This document shows positions 23,764-31,124 of a DNA stretch of 34,265 nucleotides, in pieces; within the stretch, counting starts at the first letter, position 1; every line of letters starts with the position of its first letter. A model generated the notes under the pieces. That model searched no databases. It was not told the DNA's origin and saw only the letters and a list, made by a program, of their open reading frames with translations. Both the position numbers and the translations under genes were made by a program. Origin of the DNA: an uncultured Ruminococcus sp. (GTDB lineage: Bacteria; Bacillota; Clostridia; Oscillospirales; Ruminococcaceae); the NCBI GenBank assembly GCA_947587925.1, contig CANPYF010000004.1, positions 1-34,265 of the forward strand. The letters run 5' to 3'.

Positions 23764-24237
23764 TTAAATTTCGTCCGCAAGATTTACTATCTTTTTGCCC
23801 TGTTTTTCGGCATAACGTATCGTTGAATAAGCTCCGCCGCTTTTGTGCTGTATACAGCATATTACAAGATCCGAGCGGTCGATCATGCTGCGGTTGCGTA
23901 CTTGGATAGCCGACTTAGGGTGAGCCTTGGACGATTCGGCGCACACCTCGACTTCATCATAATATTTAAGGTACTCTTCTTCGTTGTCGCGGTATTCGGC
24001 TTTCATGTATGGCAGGACAAGGGTGAAATGAGCATTGCCGTAGGCATGATCGGATATCGCCTTTTTGACGGCTGCCGAAGCGAGCATATCAAACTCCCCT
24101 TCCCGTCCGACCAGAAACTCCACATACTCCTTTTGCGTTATAATATCGCGCAGGAGCTTGTCAAGGCGGTTACCGATCTCCGTTCCGTGCTCAACGTACC
24201 TGTGTCCGAAAAAGCTGACTGTATAAATGTTCATCAT
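23764..24237 (-). CDS. SLOG-fold protein of the DUF1273/YspA-like type
   Basis: The 157-residue protein has the nucleotide-binding pattern of the SLOG superfamily: YTVSFFGHR near the start, FLVGREGEFDMLASAAV in the middle, and the C-terminal strand-turn RSDLVICCI then GGAYSTIRYAEKQGKKIVNL. SLOG proteins bind nucleotide-like ligands and appear in DNA processing, cytokinin-type chemistry and some conflict systems. Here it stands alone, so its role is unknown. ATG 24237 is chosen since AGGTG sits seven bases upstream, and the FGHR motif then falls at the very N terminus as in relatives. Confidence 0.8.
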   Translation of the reverse strand: MMNIYTVSFFGHRYVEHGTEIGNRLDKLLRDIITQKEYVEFLVGREGEFDMLASAAVKKAISDHAYGNAHFTLVLPYMKAEYRDNEEEYLKYYDEVEVCAESSKAHPKSAIQVRNRSMIDRSDLVICCIQHKSGGAYSTIRYAEKQGKKIVNLADEI

Positions 24238-24276
24238 CACTATACACCTCATACTAAATAATGTCTGTTTGAAAAT

Positions 24277-24306
24277 ATTATAACACATAAAACATAACTT
24301 TGTCAA
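24277..24306 (-). promoter_or_regulatory. Promoter of the SLOG gene
   Basis: TTGACA (24301-24306) and TATAAT (24277-24282) are both perfect on the minus strand, with an 18-bp spacer. Confidence 0.85.
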
Positions 24307-24380
24307 TAGCCTATAAAGCAAATATATATTCCGATCAATGCTTTTTATCCAAAATTTTTCATAAAAATCCCCTCACCCCA

Positions 24381-24409
24381 TTGACAAACCGACCAATATA
24401 TGCTAAAAT
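24381..24409 (+). promoter_or_regulatory. Promoter of the DUF5104-type lipoprotein gene
   Basis: TTGACA (24381-24386) and TAAAAT (24404-24409) are 17 bp apart. The spacer contains ACCGACCA (24388-24395), whose inverted copy TGGTCGGT lies at 24503-24510, so a repressor may bind here. The 5' leader is long, about 165 bases. Confidence 0.75.
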
Positions 24410-24582
24410 ATAAAAAATGATCTATGATAACGAATGGTTTTTGATGTCAGATATACCCTTTATAAATATTATCAAAAACAGCCGATCGGGAGAATTTCAA
24501 ACTGGTCGGTGATTTTATTATGAGGTCTATTTTAAACTGCAAAAGAATTTAAAAAGAAAATTTTTAAAAGGGAGATTTTAAA

Positions 24583-25236
24583 ATGTATAAAAAACTCATT
24601 GCCGTATTGACCGCCGCCTTTTTGTTTACCTCCTGTGGTATGCCTGACGCTGTTAATAAAAAAATAGACAAAGCAAAAGAAAAGGTAAAGGAAAAAGTAA
24701 GTGAAGCAGAAGAGAAGTTTTCTGATAAAATGGAGGATATTTATGGAGAATCTTCTTTAGATGAGGGAAAAAGAATTGCAAAAGAAGTAGGACAGAATGT
24801 CTTAACGGCAATTCAAAATGAAGATGTGGACGCGCTTGCAGGTCTATTTTGTCAGTACACGGTCGATGAATATGGCGATAATTTAAAACCCGAAATACAA
24901 AATTTATTTGATTATTTTGACGGTGAAATTATTTCCTATGATGAAATAGAAACAAGGTCAGGTCCTGCTAAAACAACCGCAGAAGATGGACCGGTTATTT
25001 TCTCTTATTGCGCGATAATTGGAAATGTCATTACTGATAAGGGAACCAATTACTCGATCAGTTGCAAAGGCTATACTATATATAAAGACCATCCGGAATT
25101 AGTCGGTTTTGTAACACTTTATGTTTATGATATGGATAAATCCGAATACATTATTGAACACGATACTACCGGTAATATTGATGATTCTGAGTTTTCATAT
25201 CATATAAGAACTTTGCCGCAAGAAGATTTAGTATAG
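24583..25236 (+). CDS. Lipoprotein, DUF5104-like
   Basis: The 217-residue protein begins with a lipoprotein signal peptide ending in FTSC. A highly charged helix (KKIDKAKEKVKEKVSEAEEKF) follows, then a compact domain at about 60-200 with IQNEDVDALAGLFCQYT, FDGEIISYDE, GPVIFSYCAIIGNVITDKG and the strand ELVGFVTLYVYD. This is the layout of the DUF5104 family of Gram-positive surface lipoproteins, whose function is unknown and whose fold is likely NTF2-like. It has its own promoter and a GGGAG ribosome binding site. No partner gene is apparent. Confidence 0.75.
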   Translation: MYKKLIAVLTAAFLFTSCGMPDAVNKKIDKAKEKVKEKVSEAEEKFSDKMEDIYGESSLDEGKRIAKEVGQNVLTAIQNEDVDALAGLFCQYTVDEYGDNLKPEIQNLFDYFDGEIISYDEIETRSGPAKTTAEDGPVIFSYCAIIGNVITDKGTNYSISCKGYTIYKDHPELVGFVTLYVYDMDKSEYIIEHDTTGNIDDSEFSYHIRTLPQEDLV

Positions 25237-25291
25237 TACCCGCCAAAACTCAAAATAGGCTGCGGTAATATTTTTAAATTATAGTACTCAA

Positions 25292-25324
25292 CTGACAAAT
25301 ATTGATTTTTACAATATTTGTCAG
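25292..25324. repeat. 13-bp perfect inverted repeat upstream of the hybrid kinase promoter
   Basis: CTGACAAATATTG (25292-25304) and CAATATTTGTCAG (25312-25324) are exact inverted copies around ATTTTTA. No T tract follows, and the repeat ends six bases before a -35 box. It is either an operator or a weak terminator of the lipoprotein gene. Confidence 0.7.
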
Positions 25325-25330
25325 CCGCTC

Positions 25331-25359
25331 TTGACAATTTATATAATATATGTTATAAT
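25331..25359 (+). promoter_or_regulatory. Consensus promoter of the hybrid histidine kinase gene
   Basis: TTGACA (25331-25336) and TATAAT (25354-25359) are perfect and 17 bp apart. A 13-bp inverted repeat abuts the upstream side. Confidence 0.9.
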
Positions 25360-25411
25360 TTCAATAGTTTGGTTTTGTTTAAAACAACCGTATTCAAAGG
25401 AGTGAAATGTC

Positions 25412-27511
25412 ATGAAGCATATATCGCTTCGGTATTTTTCCGCGGTTATTACTTTAATATACATTTTTATATGCTTTTTAGGCGCTGTGCCTGCGGTAAG
25501 CGCTTCCGCTGAGGGCTTGCCGGATTTTACGGCAGAAGAAAAAGCGTACATAGATTCTCATAAAAAACTAAAGGTCGGATATGTTCAGGATCGTATACCT
25601 ATATGCTTTAAAGATGAAAACGGCGAGGCGGCGGGAATATCGCGGTATATTTTCGATAGGGTAAGCGAAATATCGGGTCTTGATTTTGAGTATGTCGCTC
25701 TTCCCGAGGGAAGCGTTACATATGATTATCTTCTTAAAGAAAACTTTGATCTTGTCACAAGCGTGGAATATAACGAAGAAAATAAAAAAGCACGCGGTAT
25801 CCTGATAAGCGAGCCTTACCTTTCAAGCCGTAAGGTGGTCGTTGCTAAAGAAAACCTTAATTTCAGCTATGACGCCGATTTCACGGCAGCAGTCTCTACA
25901 GGTTCGCAGACATTAAAAAAGGTGCTTGCAAAGTCTTTTCCTCATTTTACATTAAAAGATTACGAATCGATACAGGATTGCTTTGACGCCGTTGATTCCG
26001 GAAGCGCCGATCTAATGATACAAAATCAGTTTGTGGTCGAATACTGGCTCAATAAGCCTAAATATGAAAAATTAAAGGTCATACCTATAGAAGGTCTTGA
26101 AGACAAAATGTGCTTTTCCGCTGTGGTGACCTTAGACGGTAAAACGGGAGTACCGCAGGAAGAAGGCGAAATGCTGATAGATATTCTCGACAAGACGATA
26201 AAAAGCATGAACGAGGACGAGGAAGGCAGCTATATCATACAAGGCGTTATGGAATATCAGTACGAATATACGTTTTTAGATTTCATCGACCGTTATCGTT
26301 ATGCTGTCGGCATTTTTATAATTTCCGCGCTTATCATAATATCACTTGTGATACTGCTTTCCCGTCAGCGTATCAAATACGCCGAAAGCCGAGCAGACGT
26401 AAAAGCCAAAGGGCGTTTCCTGTCGACCATGAGCCACGAGATACGAACGCCGCTAAACGGTCTTATCGGGCTTAATAATCTTATGGAAAAGAAGATAGAC
26501 GATAAGGAAAAGCTGATGGATTATATCAGGCAATCCTCCGTCACGGCGAACTATCTGCTGTCGCTTGTGAACGATATCCTCGATTCGTCAAAACTCGAAG
26601 AAAAAAAGCTTGAGCTTCTACTCGCTCCCATCAGTCTCGGGCTTGTTATAGAAACCGTAGGATCAATAGAAAACAGCGCCATGACCGAAAAAAAGCTTGA
26701 CTTTTCAGTCGATCTCGATATGCCCTATCCTTACATTGTCGGTGATGAGGTCAGAATACAGCAGATACTTCTGAATCTGCTTGACAACGCCCGCAAGTTC
26801 ACCAAAGAAGGCGGAAGCATTACGCTTACACTGGCGCAGGAGCTGCAATCAGACAAGGTATTGACCACTATCAACGTTAAGGACACCGGTAAAGGAATGA
26901 GCGAGGATTTTCAGGAACACATCTTCGATCTGTTTTCGCAGGAACTCGATACCGTTTCCAAAGGCAATCAGGGTACGGGACTTGGTCTTTCAATAAGCCG
27001 GCAGCTTGCAAGGCTTATGGACGGAGATCTCACCTGTGAAAGCAAAAAGAACGTCGGAAGCTGCTTTACATTTACCTTCCTTTCCGATACCGCACAGCCG
27101 CCTTCGGAACAAATACACATTACCGATCATTCCGATAAAGAGCGTCCCGTTATTCTGATAGCGGAGGACAACGAACTTAACGGTGAAATATTAATAGAGC
27201 TTTTAAAAGGCGAAGGCTTTGAAGCCGATCTTGCGCAAAACGGAAAAAAAGCTCTTGAAATATTCAAGTCGTCGCCCGAAGGAAAGTACGGCGTGATACT
27301 CATGGATCTGCTCATGCCCGAAATGGACGGATTTGAAGCGGCAAAGGCAATACGTTCCCTTGACAGAGATGACGCCAAAACTGTAAAAATCTTTGCCTGC
27401 ACCGCAAATTCCTTTACGGAAGATAAGGAAAAAGCCTTTGAAAGCGGAATGAACGACCTTATCCCAAAACCGATAGATATAAATATGCTTATAAACAAGC
27501 TGTATCAATAA
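25412..27511 (+). CDS. Hybrid sensor histidine kinase with periplasmic-binding sensor
   Basis: The 699-residue protein has a signal peptide or membrane helix (about 8-32), and an extracellular family-3 solute-binding domain at about 40-275 with KLKVGYVQDRIPICFKDENG and NFDLVTSVEYN. A membrane helix spans about 296-318. The kinase core has phospho-acceptor His342 in STMSHEIRTPLNG, N box NLLDNARKF, G1 DTGKGMS and G2 GTGLGLSIS. A receiver domain ends the protein, with Asp632 in LMDLLMPEMDG and Lys686 in PKPI. There is no HPt domain and no response regulator gene nearby, so the signal must pass to a partner elsewhere. The sensor suggests amino-acid-type ligands. AAAGGAG precedes the ATG. Confidence 0.92.
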   Translation: MKHISLRYFSAVITLIYIFICFLGAVPAVSASAEGLPDFTAEEKAYIDSHKKLKVGYVQDRIPICFKDENGEAAGISRYIFDRVSEISGLDFEYVALPEGSVTYDYLLKENFDLVTSVEYNEENKKARGILISEPYLSSRKVVVAKENLNFSYDADFTAAVSTGSQTLKKVLAKSFPHFTLKDYESIQDCFDAVDSGSADLMIQNQFVVEYWLNKPKYEKLKVIPIEGLEDKMCFSAVVTLDGKTGVPQEEGEMLIDILDKTIKSMNEDEEGSYIIQGVMEYQYEYTFLDFIDRYRYAVGIFIISALIIISLVILLSRQRIKYAESRADVKAKGRFLSTMSHEIRTPLNGLIGLNNLMEKKIDDKEKLMDYIRQSSVTANYLLSLVNDILDSSKLEEKKLELLLAPISLGLVIETVGSIENSAMTEKKLDFSVDLDMPYPYIVGDEVRIQQILLNLLDNARKFTKEGGSITLTLAQELQSDKVLTTINVKDTGKGMSEDFQEHIFDLFSQELDTVSKGNQGTGLGLSISRQLARLMDGDLTCESKKNVGSCFTFTFLSDTAQPPSEQIHITDHSDKERPVILIAEDNELNGEILIELLKGEGFEADLAQNGKKALEIFKSSPEGKYGVILMDLLMPEMDGFEAAKAIRSLDRDDAKTVKIFACTANSFTEDKEKAFESGMNDLIPKPIDINMLINKLYQ

Positions 27512-27530
27512 TATCGACAATACATATAAA

Positions 27531-27571
27531 AAAGCGGCATTCCTTTACTTTAAGTAAGAGAATGTCGCTTT
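27531..27571. terminator. Bidirectional terminator between hybrid kinase and dnaI-like genes
   Basis: A 12-pair stem (AAAGCGGCATTC with GAATGTCGCTTT, one G-U pair) carries a further TTAC/GTAA stem in the loop and is followed by T-rich sequence. Genes on both sides converge. Confidence 0.85.
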
Positions 27572-27607
27572 TATTATTGATACTTTTTTATCCGTGCAGC
27601 ATTAAAC

Positions 27608-28582
27608 TTATTTTTTCCCGTACCGCTTTACCGAACGCTGCTGACGTATATCGCTGCCGACAAATAAAACAGGTATAAAATCATTCAGCAGACGTGATAC
27701 GATACGCTCATTATAACGTTCGTTAAGCTTTTCGGAGGACATATTTGTTGAAATGATAGTCGGTCGGTGAAGATTTATTCTTCCGTTTATAATGTTATAC
27801 AGCGCGGAATCATAAAACGGACTTGTAAATTCCGAACCAAGATCGTCTATGATAGCAATATCGGCTGCAATGACCGAATCAAGTGTACTGCCCTCGCTCC
27901 TGCCAAAATGCTCATCTTCTATTTTTCTCAATATATCAGGCGCGGAAACTAACAGAACGGAAAATCCTCTTGAAGCTATCTCCTTTGCCATACAGCAGGA
28001 TATAAGCGTCTTTCCAAGACCTGTTTTCCCGATAAAAAGCAAAGAATTGCAGCCGTCAGGAAAATTTGCACAATAGTCCTTGAAATAACGCAGATATGAC
28101 GCCATACGATCTCTTATTTCACCCTGCGGATAATATTCGAGCGAAAAGCGGGAAAAATCCTGCACCGAAATAGAGGAGCTTTCATTCAAGGAACGCACCA
28201 TATATTCTTTGAGCAGTTCCTCCGCGCACTCGCAGCGTTTCCCGTCCGCTTTTCCCGTATCCTTACATTTTTTGCAGAAAAAATGCGGTTCGAGATAATT
28301 TTCGTCGTTAGTAAGCGCTTTGACAAGTTGTTTGATCTTTTGCTGCGCCGCAAGATTATCGTCAGCAACTTTGCGTGCAGCCTCCGCGGCATTGCTTTTA
28401 TGCGAAGCAATTATCTGATATAGATTTAAATACGAATCCTTCAAGCTGTTTTCAAGTTTCTTTACCTCAGGGAGCTTTTCATAAACATACGCGCGGCGTT
28501 TCTCTGATCCGTTCTGCGCCTTTTCCCGACGCTCTTGGAGCGTCTGCATCATAAATTCAAACGCTTCGTCACTGTATCTCAA
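27608..28582 (-). CDS. DnaI/DnaC-like replicative helicase loader
   Basis: The loader places the replicative helicase on DNA. The 324-residue protein has a helical N terminus, a zinc-binding-type cluster at Cys103, Cys106, Cys117 and Cys119 (CKKCKDTG and RCECAEE), and a C-terminal AAA+ ATPase. The ATPase has Walker A GKTGLGKT (185-192), Walker B AIIDDLG (Asp246/247), the sensor-I stretch TIISTNMS, and the arginine finger region SRLLNDF. This is the DnaI/IstB-like layout of Firmicutes. It overlaps the DnaD-like gene by 4 bp (ATGA), so the two are translationally coupled and act together in helicase loading. Confidence 0.9.
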   Translation of the reverse strand: MRYSDEAFEFMMQTLQERREKAQNGSEKRRAYVYEKLPEVKKLENSLKDSYLNLYQIIASHKSNAAEAARKVADDNLAAQQKIKQLVKALTNDENYLEPHFFCKKCKDTGKADGKRCECAEELLKEYMVRSLNESSSISVQDFSRFSLEYYPQGEIRDRMASYLRYFKDYCANFPDGCNSLLFIGKTGLGKTLISCCMAKEIASRGFSVLLVSAPDILRKIEDEHFGRSEGSTLDSVIAADIAIIDDLGSEFTSPFYDSALYNIINGRINLHRPTIISTNMSSEKLNERYNERIVSRLLNDFIPVLFVGSDIRQQRSVKRYGKK

Positions 28583-29586
28583 TCATCGTCCCCTCCTTTG
28601 AACCCTATTTCATTCGGGTCGATAGAAGCAGCCATATCCTGCCATGCCTTAATGTCATAAGAAGGAGCATCACTGCCGTTATTTTTATTTTTCTGCTTAT
28701 TTTCCTTAAACTCGATATCCTGCTGCTCTGCGTCACGCGGAGTAAAAATACCGCTTTTGCGCCAGTTTTCCATAATACCGTTAATATACCGCATATCGAC
28801 CTTATTCAGCCTGTCGCGCGAACGTTCGCCCGCAAGAGATATCATGTCGATAGTGAATCCCCAATTCCGCCAGTCGTTTATAAATTTTCTCTGACGTTCG
28901 GTAAGACCGTCTCTTATATTGAGAGATCTTGCGGCGCGTTTATCAAAATCGTTTTCATCGGTAAGGCGTATTATTTCAGCCTCCGCCTGGTGATAATCAA
29001 TTATCCCCTCTTCAAACCAACTTTTAGCAAGCTTTTCAAGATAGGATATTCTTTCCTTACCGTTATCCCTGCAATACTGCGCCATTATAAGTATCGTTGA
29101 AACGGAAAATCCGTAATATTCATATATGGTAATGAGAGCAGCCGTTTCATGTGCATTTATCGTTCTGCCGAAGATCTTCTGTATTTCTTCAAACAGCATA
29201 CCGATCTCGGGCACATCCTTGCCTTTTTTTGCAAGTTCGCTCGGCGAATATTTCACGACCGCCTTTGATGCAGTTTGCTGAGCCGGCTTTTGCTCGGAAT
29301 GTTCCATGCTTGCCGAAGCAGCGACAGCTTTGGGTCTATCCTTTTGTTTGCCGTCAAGAGATAAAAGACCGTTTGAATCCCAGAACAGCAGCGCATCATT
29401 TGCCTTTTGCTCGGAAATACCGCACCGCAATGCTATGTCAGCTGTATCGGCAATATCGCTGTCGCTGCCGTAAACGGTTATAAGCACCTTATAAAAATCA
29501 CCGTCCGCCGTTTTGAGAAAACTGTCGGCAGCGCACGGAAGAGCAAAGACTTTTCTGAATGTCGGCGTACTTATGTTATATATCAT
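28579..29586 (-). CDS. DnaD-domain replication initiation protein
   Basis: The 335-residue protein joins an N-terminal winged-helix region (about 1-90) with two DnaD-type C-terminal domains. The first has IQKIFGRTINAHETAALITIYEYYGFSVSTILIMAQYC and SYLEKLAKSWFEEGI. The second has ERQRKFINDWRNWGFTIDMI, VDMRYINGIMENW and the family tail motif. Firmicute DnaB/DnaD proteins remodel origin DNA before helicase loading. AAGGAG lies eleven bases before the ATG. A consensus promoter drives this gene and the overlapping helicase-loader gene. Confidence 0.9.
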   Translation of the reverse strand: MIYNISTPTFRKVFALPCAADSFLKTADGDFYKVLITVYGSDSDIADTADIALRCGISEQKANDALLFWDSNGLLSLDGKQKDRPKAVAASASMEHSEQKPAQQTASKAVVKYSPSELAKKGKDVPEIGMLFEEIQKIFGRTINAHETAALITIYEYYGFSVSTILIMAQYCRDNGKERISYLEKLAKSWFEEGIIDYHQAEAEIIRLTDENDFDKRAARSLNIRDGLTERQRKFINDWRNWGFTIDMISLAGERSRDRLNKVDMRYINGIMENWRKSGIFTPRDAEQQDIEFKENKQKNKNNGSDAPSYDIKAWQDMAASIDPNEIGFKGGDDD

Positions 29587-29670
29587 TGCAGATTATACTC
29601 CTTATGTAAAATTGGCGCAAAGGCTGTACAAAGCAAGCGTACTTCCCTGCCGTCAATATCGCTGAATCTT

Positions 29671-29699
29671 ATTATATCATAAAACAGACCGTATGTCAA
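29671..29699 (-). promoter_or_regulatory. Consensus promoter of the dnaD/dnaI-like operon
   Basis: TTGACA (29694-29699) and TATAAT (29671-29676) are perfect and 17 bp apart on the minus strand. Confidence 0.88.
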
Positions 29700-29778
29700 T
29701 CATGGGAGAGCGTTTTCATGAAAAACTGTTGCTTTTGCCGACAATAAAAATATAAAATCATGACATAAAACTAACTTA

Positions 29779-29796
29779 GTGATTGTATAAAATCAC
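29779..29796. promoter_or_regulatory. GTGATT-N6-AATCAC palindrome
   Basis: An exact 6-6-6 inverted repeat lies upstream of the export-system promoter. It is a possible binding site for a dimeric regulator. The regulator is unknown. Confidence 0.35.
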
Positions 29797-29850
29797 ATAA
29801 AATGCGTGTGAAAATTTGTAGAAAAATACATAGAAAAAAAGTGCGATATT

Positions 29851-29859
29851 TGATATAAT
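29851..29859 (+). promoter_or_regulatory. Extended -10 promoter of the efflux/export genes
   Basis: TGATATAAT (29851-29859) is an extended -10 element without a good -35 box. A leader of about 110 bases follows. It contains AAAGCG/CGCTTT and GGCA/TGCC complementary segments that could form a nested hairpin. Confidence 0.5.
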
Positions 29860-29976
29860 TATATAAAGGCGGCAGCGCATAAAGCGGCAGGTATGCCTTG
29901 TGCGGTGCGCTTTAAGTTACTGTAAAACATTTTATTATGACTGCTTGGCAGCATAAAAGTACAGGAGATATATTTT

Positions 29977-31026
29977 ATGAACAAAAGAACATTCACAACG
30001 CTCTGCGCACTGCTTTGTGCGTGCGTATGCACTGCATCATTCTCGGGCTGCTATCTGCTGCCTGACGAAGAAGAGGTCCTCGCAGCACCTACCGTAAAGG
30101 CAAGCGAGGTGACCTATACCACCGTTACCGCAAAGCGCAAGACGCTTGAAAAGCGCATAATCAACAGCGGCACGGTAAAAAGCGAACAAATGTATAATGT
30201 CGGCTTTGAAGATCACGGCGGAACTATCAGCGAATTTTATGTACACATCGGCGACGAGGTCAAAAAGGGCGATAAGATATGCGAGATCGACACCACCGAT
30301 ATAGATTATCAGATACAGCTGAAAGAACTTGACCGCAAACGCGCTTTTCTGAATACCGAGGTGCTTTATGAAAGCGGCTGTACTCAGGCTGAGTATGACC
30401 GTGCATATGTTGATGTTCAAAAACTCGATCTTGAACTTGAACAGCTTTACGCCCAGCGTGACGGGTCAACACTGTATGCTCCCTGTGACGGCGTTATATC
30501 CGCACTTGCGGATATAAGAGTCGGCGACAATGCGTCCTCGGGACAGACTATAGCTACCATTATGCAGACAAGCGGGCTTTATATTGAAATAGAGCCGAAT
30601 GATTTCACCGAATTTCCCATGGGTCAGGAACTTCAGATAAGAATAGATGATGTCTATTATGACGGTGAAGTCTTTATGACTCCCGATGAGCTTGTCAAGG
30701 TCAAGGAGGAGGAATCCGACAGTCATGACAAGCTTGAAGAAGGCGGCATTGAATTTAAAATGGATAAGATATATGTACGCTTTTCGGGAGAAACACCTCC
30801 CGATGCGATAGGTCAGCTTGTTGATACTATCCGCGTACTCGATACAGCAGAAAATGCCGTTGTTATTTCAAACAACCTTATCAAGACCGTTGACGGAGAA
30901 AAGATCGTTTATGTTTTGAAAAACGGCGAAAAAACCGCAGTACCGGTTGAAATAGGTCTTCAGACCGGCTCACAGTCGGAGATACTTTCGGGCGTAAACG
31001 AAGGCGACGAGATCGTTATAAGATAA
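29977..31026 (+). CDS. Membrane-fusion (HlyD/RND adaptor-type) lipoprotein
   Basis: The 349-residue protein starts with a lipoprotein signal peptide ending in FSGC. The biotinyl-lipoyl-like half-motifs GGTISEFYVHIGDEVKKGD and DGVISALADIRVGDNASSG surround a short helical hairpin (about 115-160). A beta-barrel domain and a membrane-proximal domain follow, ending NEGDEIVIR. In Gram-positive bacteria such adaptors work with MacB-type ABC permeases. The hairpin is too short to span a Gram-negative envelope. The large permease gene starts 98 bp downstream on the same strand, so the two proteins probably form one complex. AGGAGA precedes the ATG. Confidence 0.88.
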   Translation: MNKRTFTTLCALLCACVCTASFSGCYLLPDEEEVLAAPTVKASEVTYTTVTAKRKTLEKRIINSGTVKSEQMYNVGFEDHGGTISEFYVHIGDEVKKGDKICEIDTTDIDYQIQLKELDRKRAFLNTEVLYESGCTQAEYDRAYVDVQKLDLELEQLYAQRDGSTLYAPCDGVISALADIRVGDNASSGQTIATIMQTSGLYIEIEPNDFTEFPMGQELQIRIDDVYYDGEVFMTPDELVKVKEEESDSHDKLEEGGIEFKMDKIYVRFSGETPPDAIGQLVDTIRVLDTAENAVVISNNLIKTVDGEKIVYVLKNGEKTAVPVEIGLQTGSQSEILSGVNEGDEIVIR

Positions 31027-31124
31027 TTTGCCAAAGTACATGCTTTTTTGTGAAAAAAAGTTTTGTAAAAAAGTATTGTAAAAAAACGGCGTAATCAAAA
31101 ATAAATCGGGAGAAACAGACAAAT

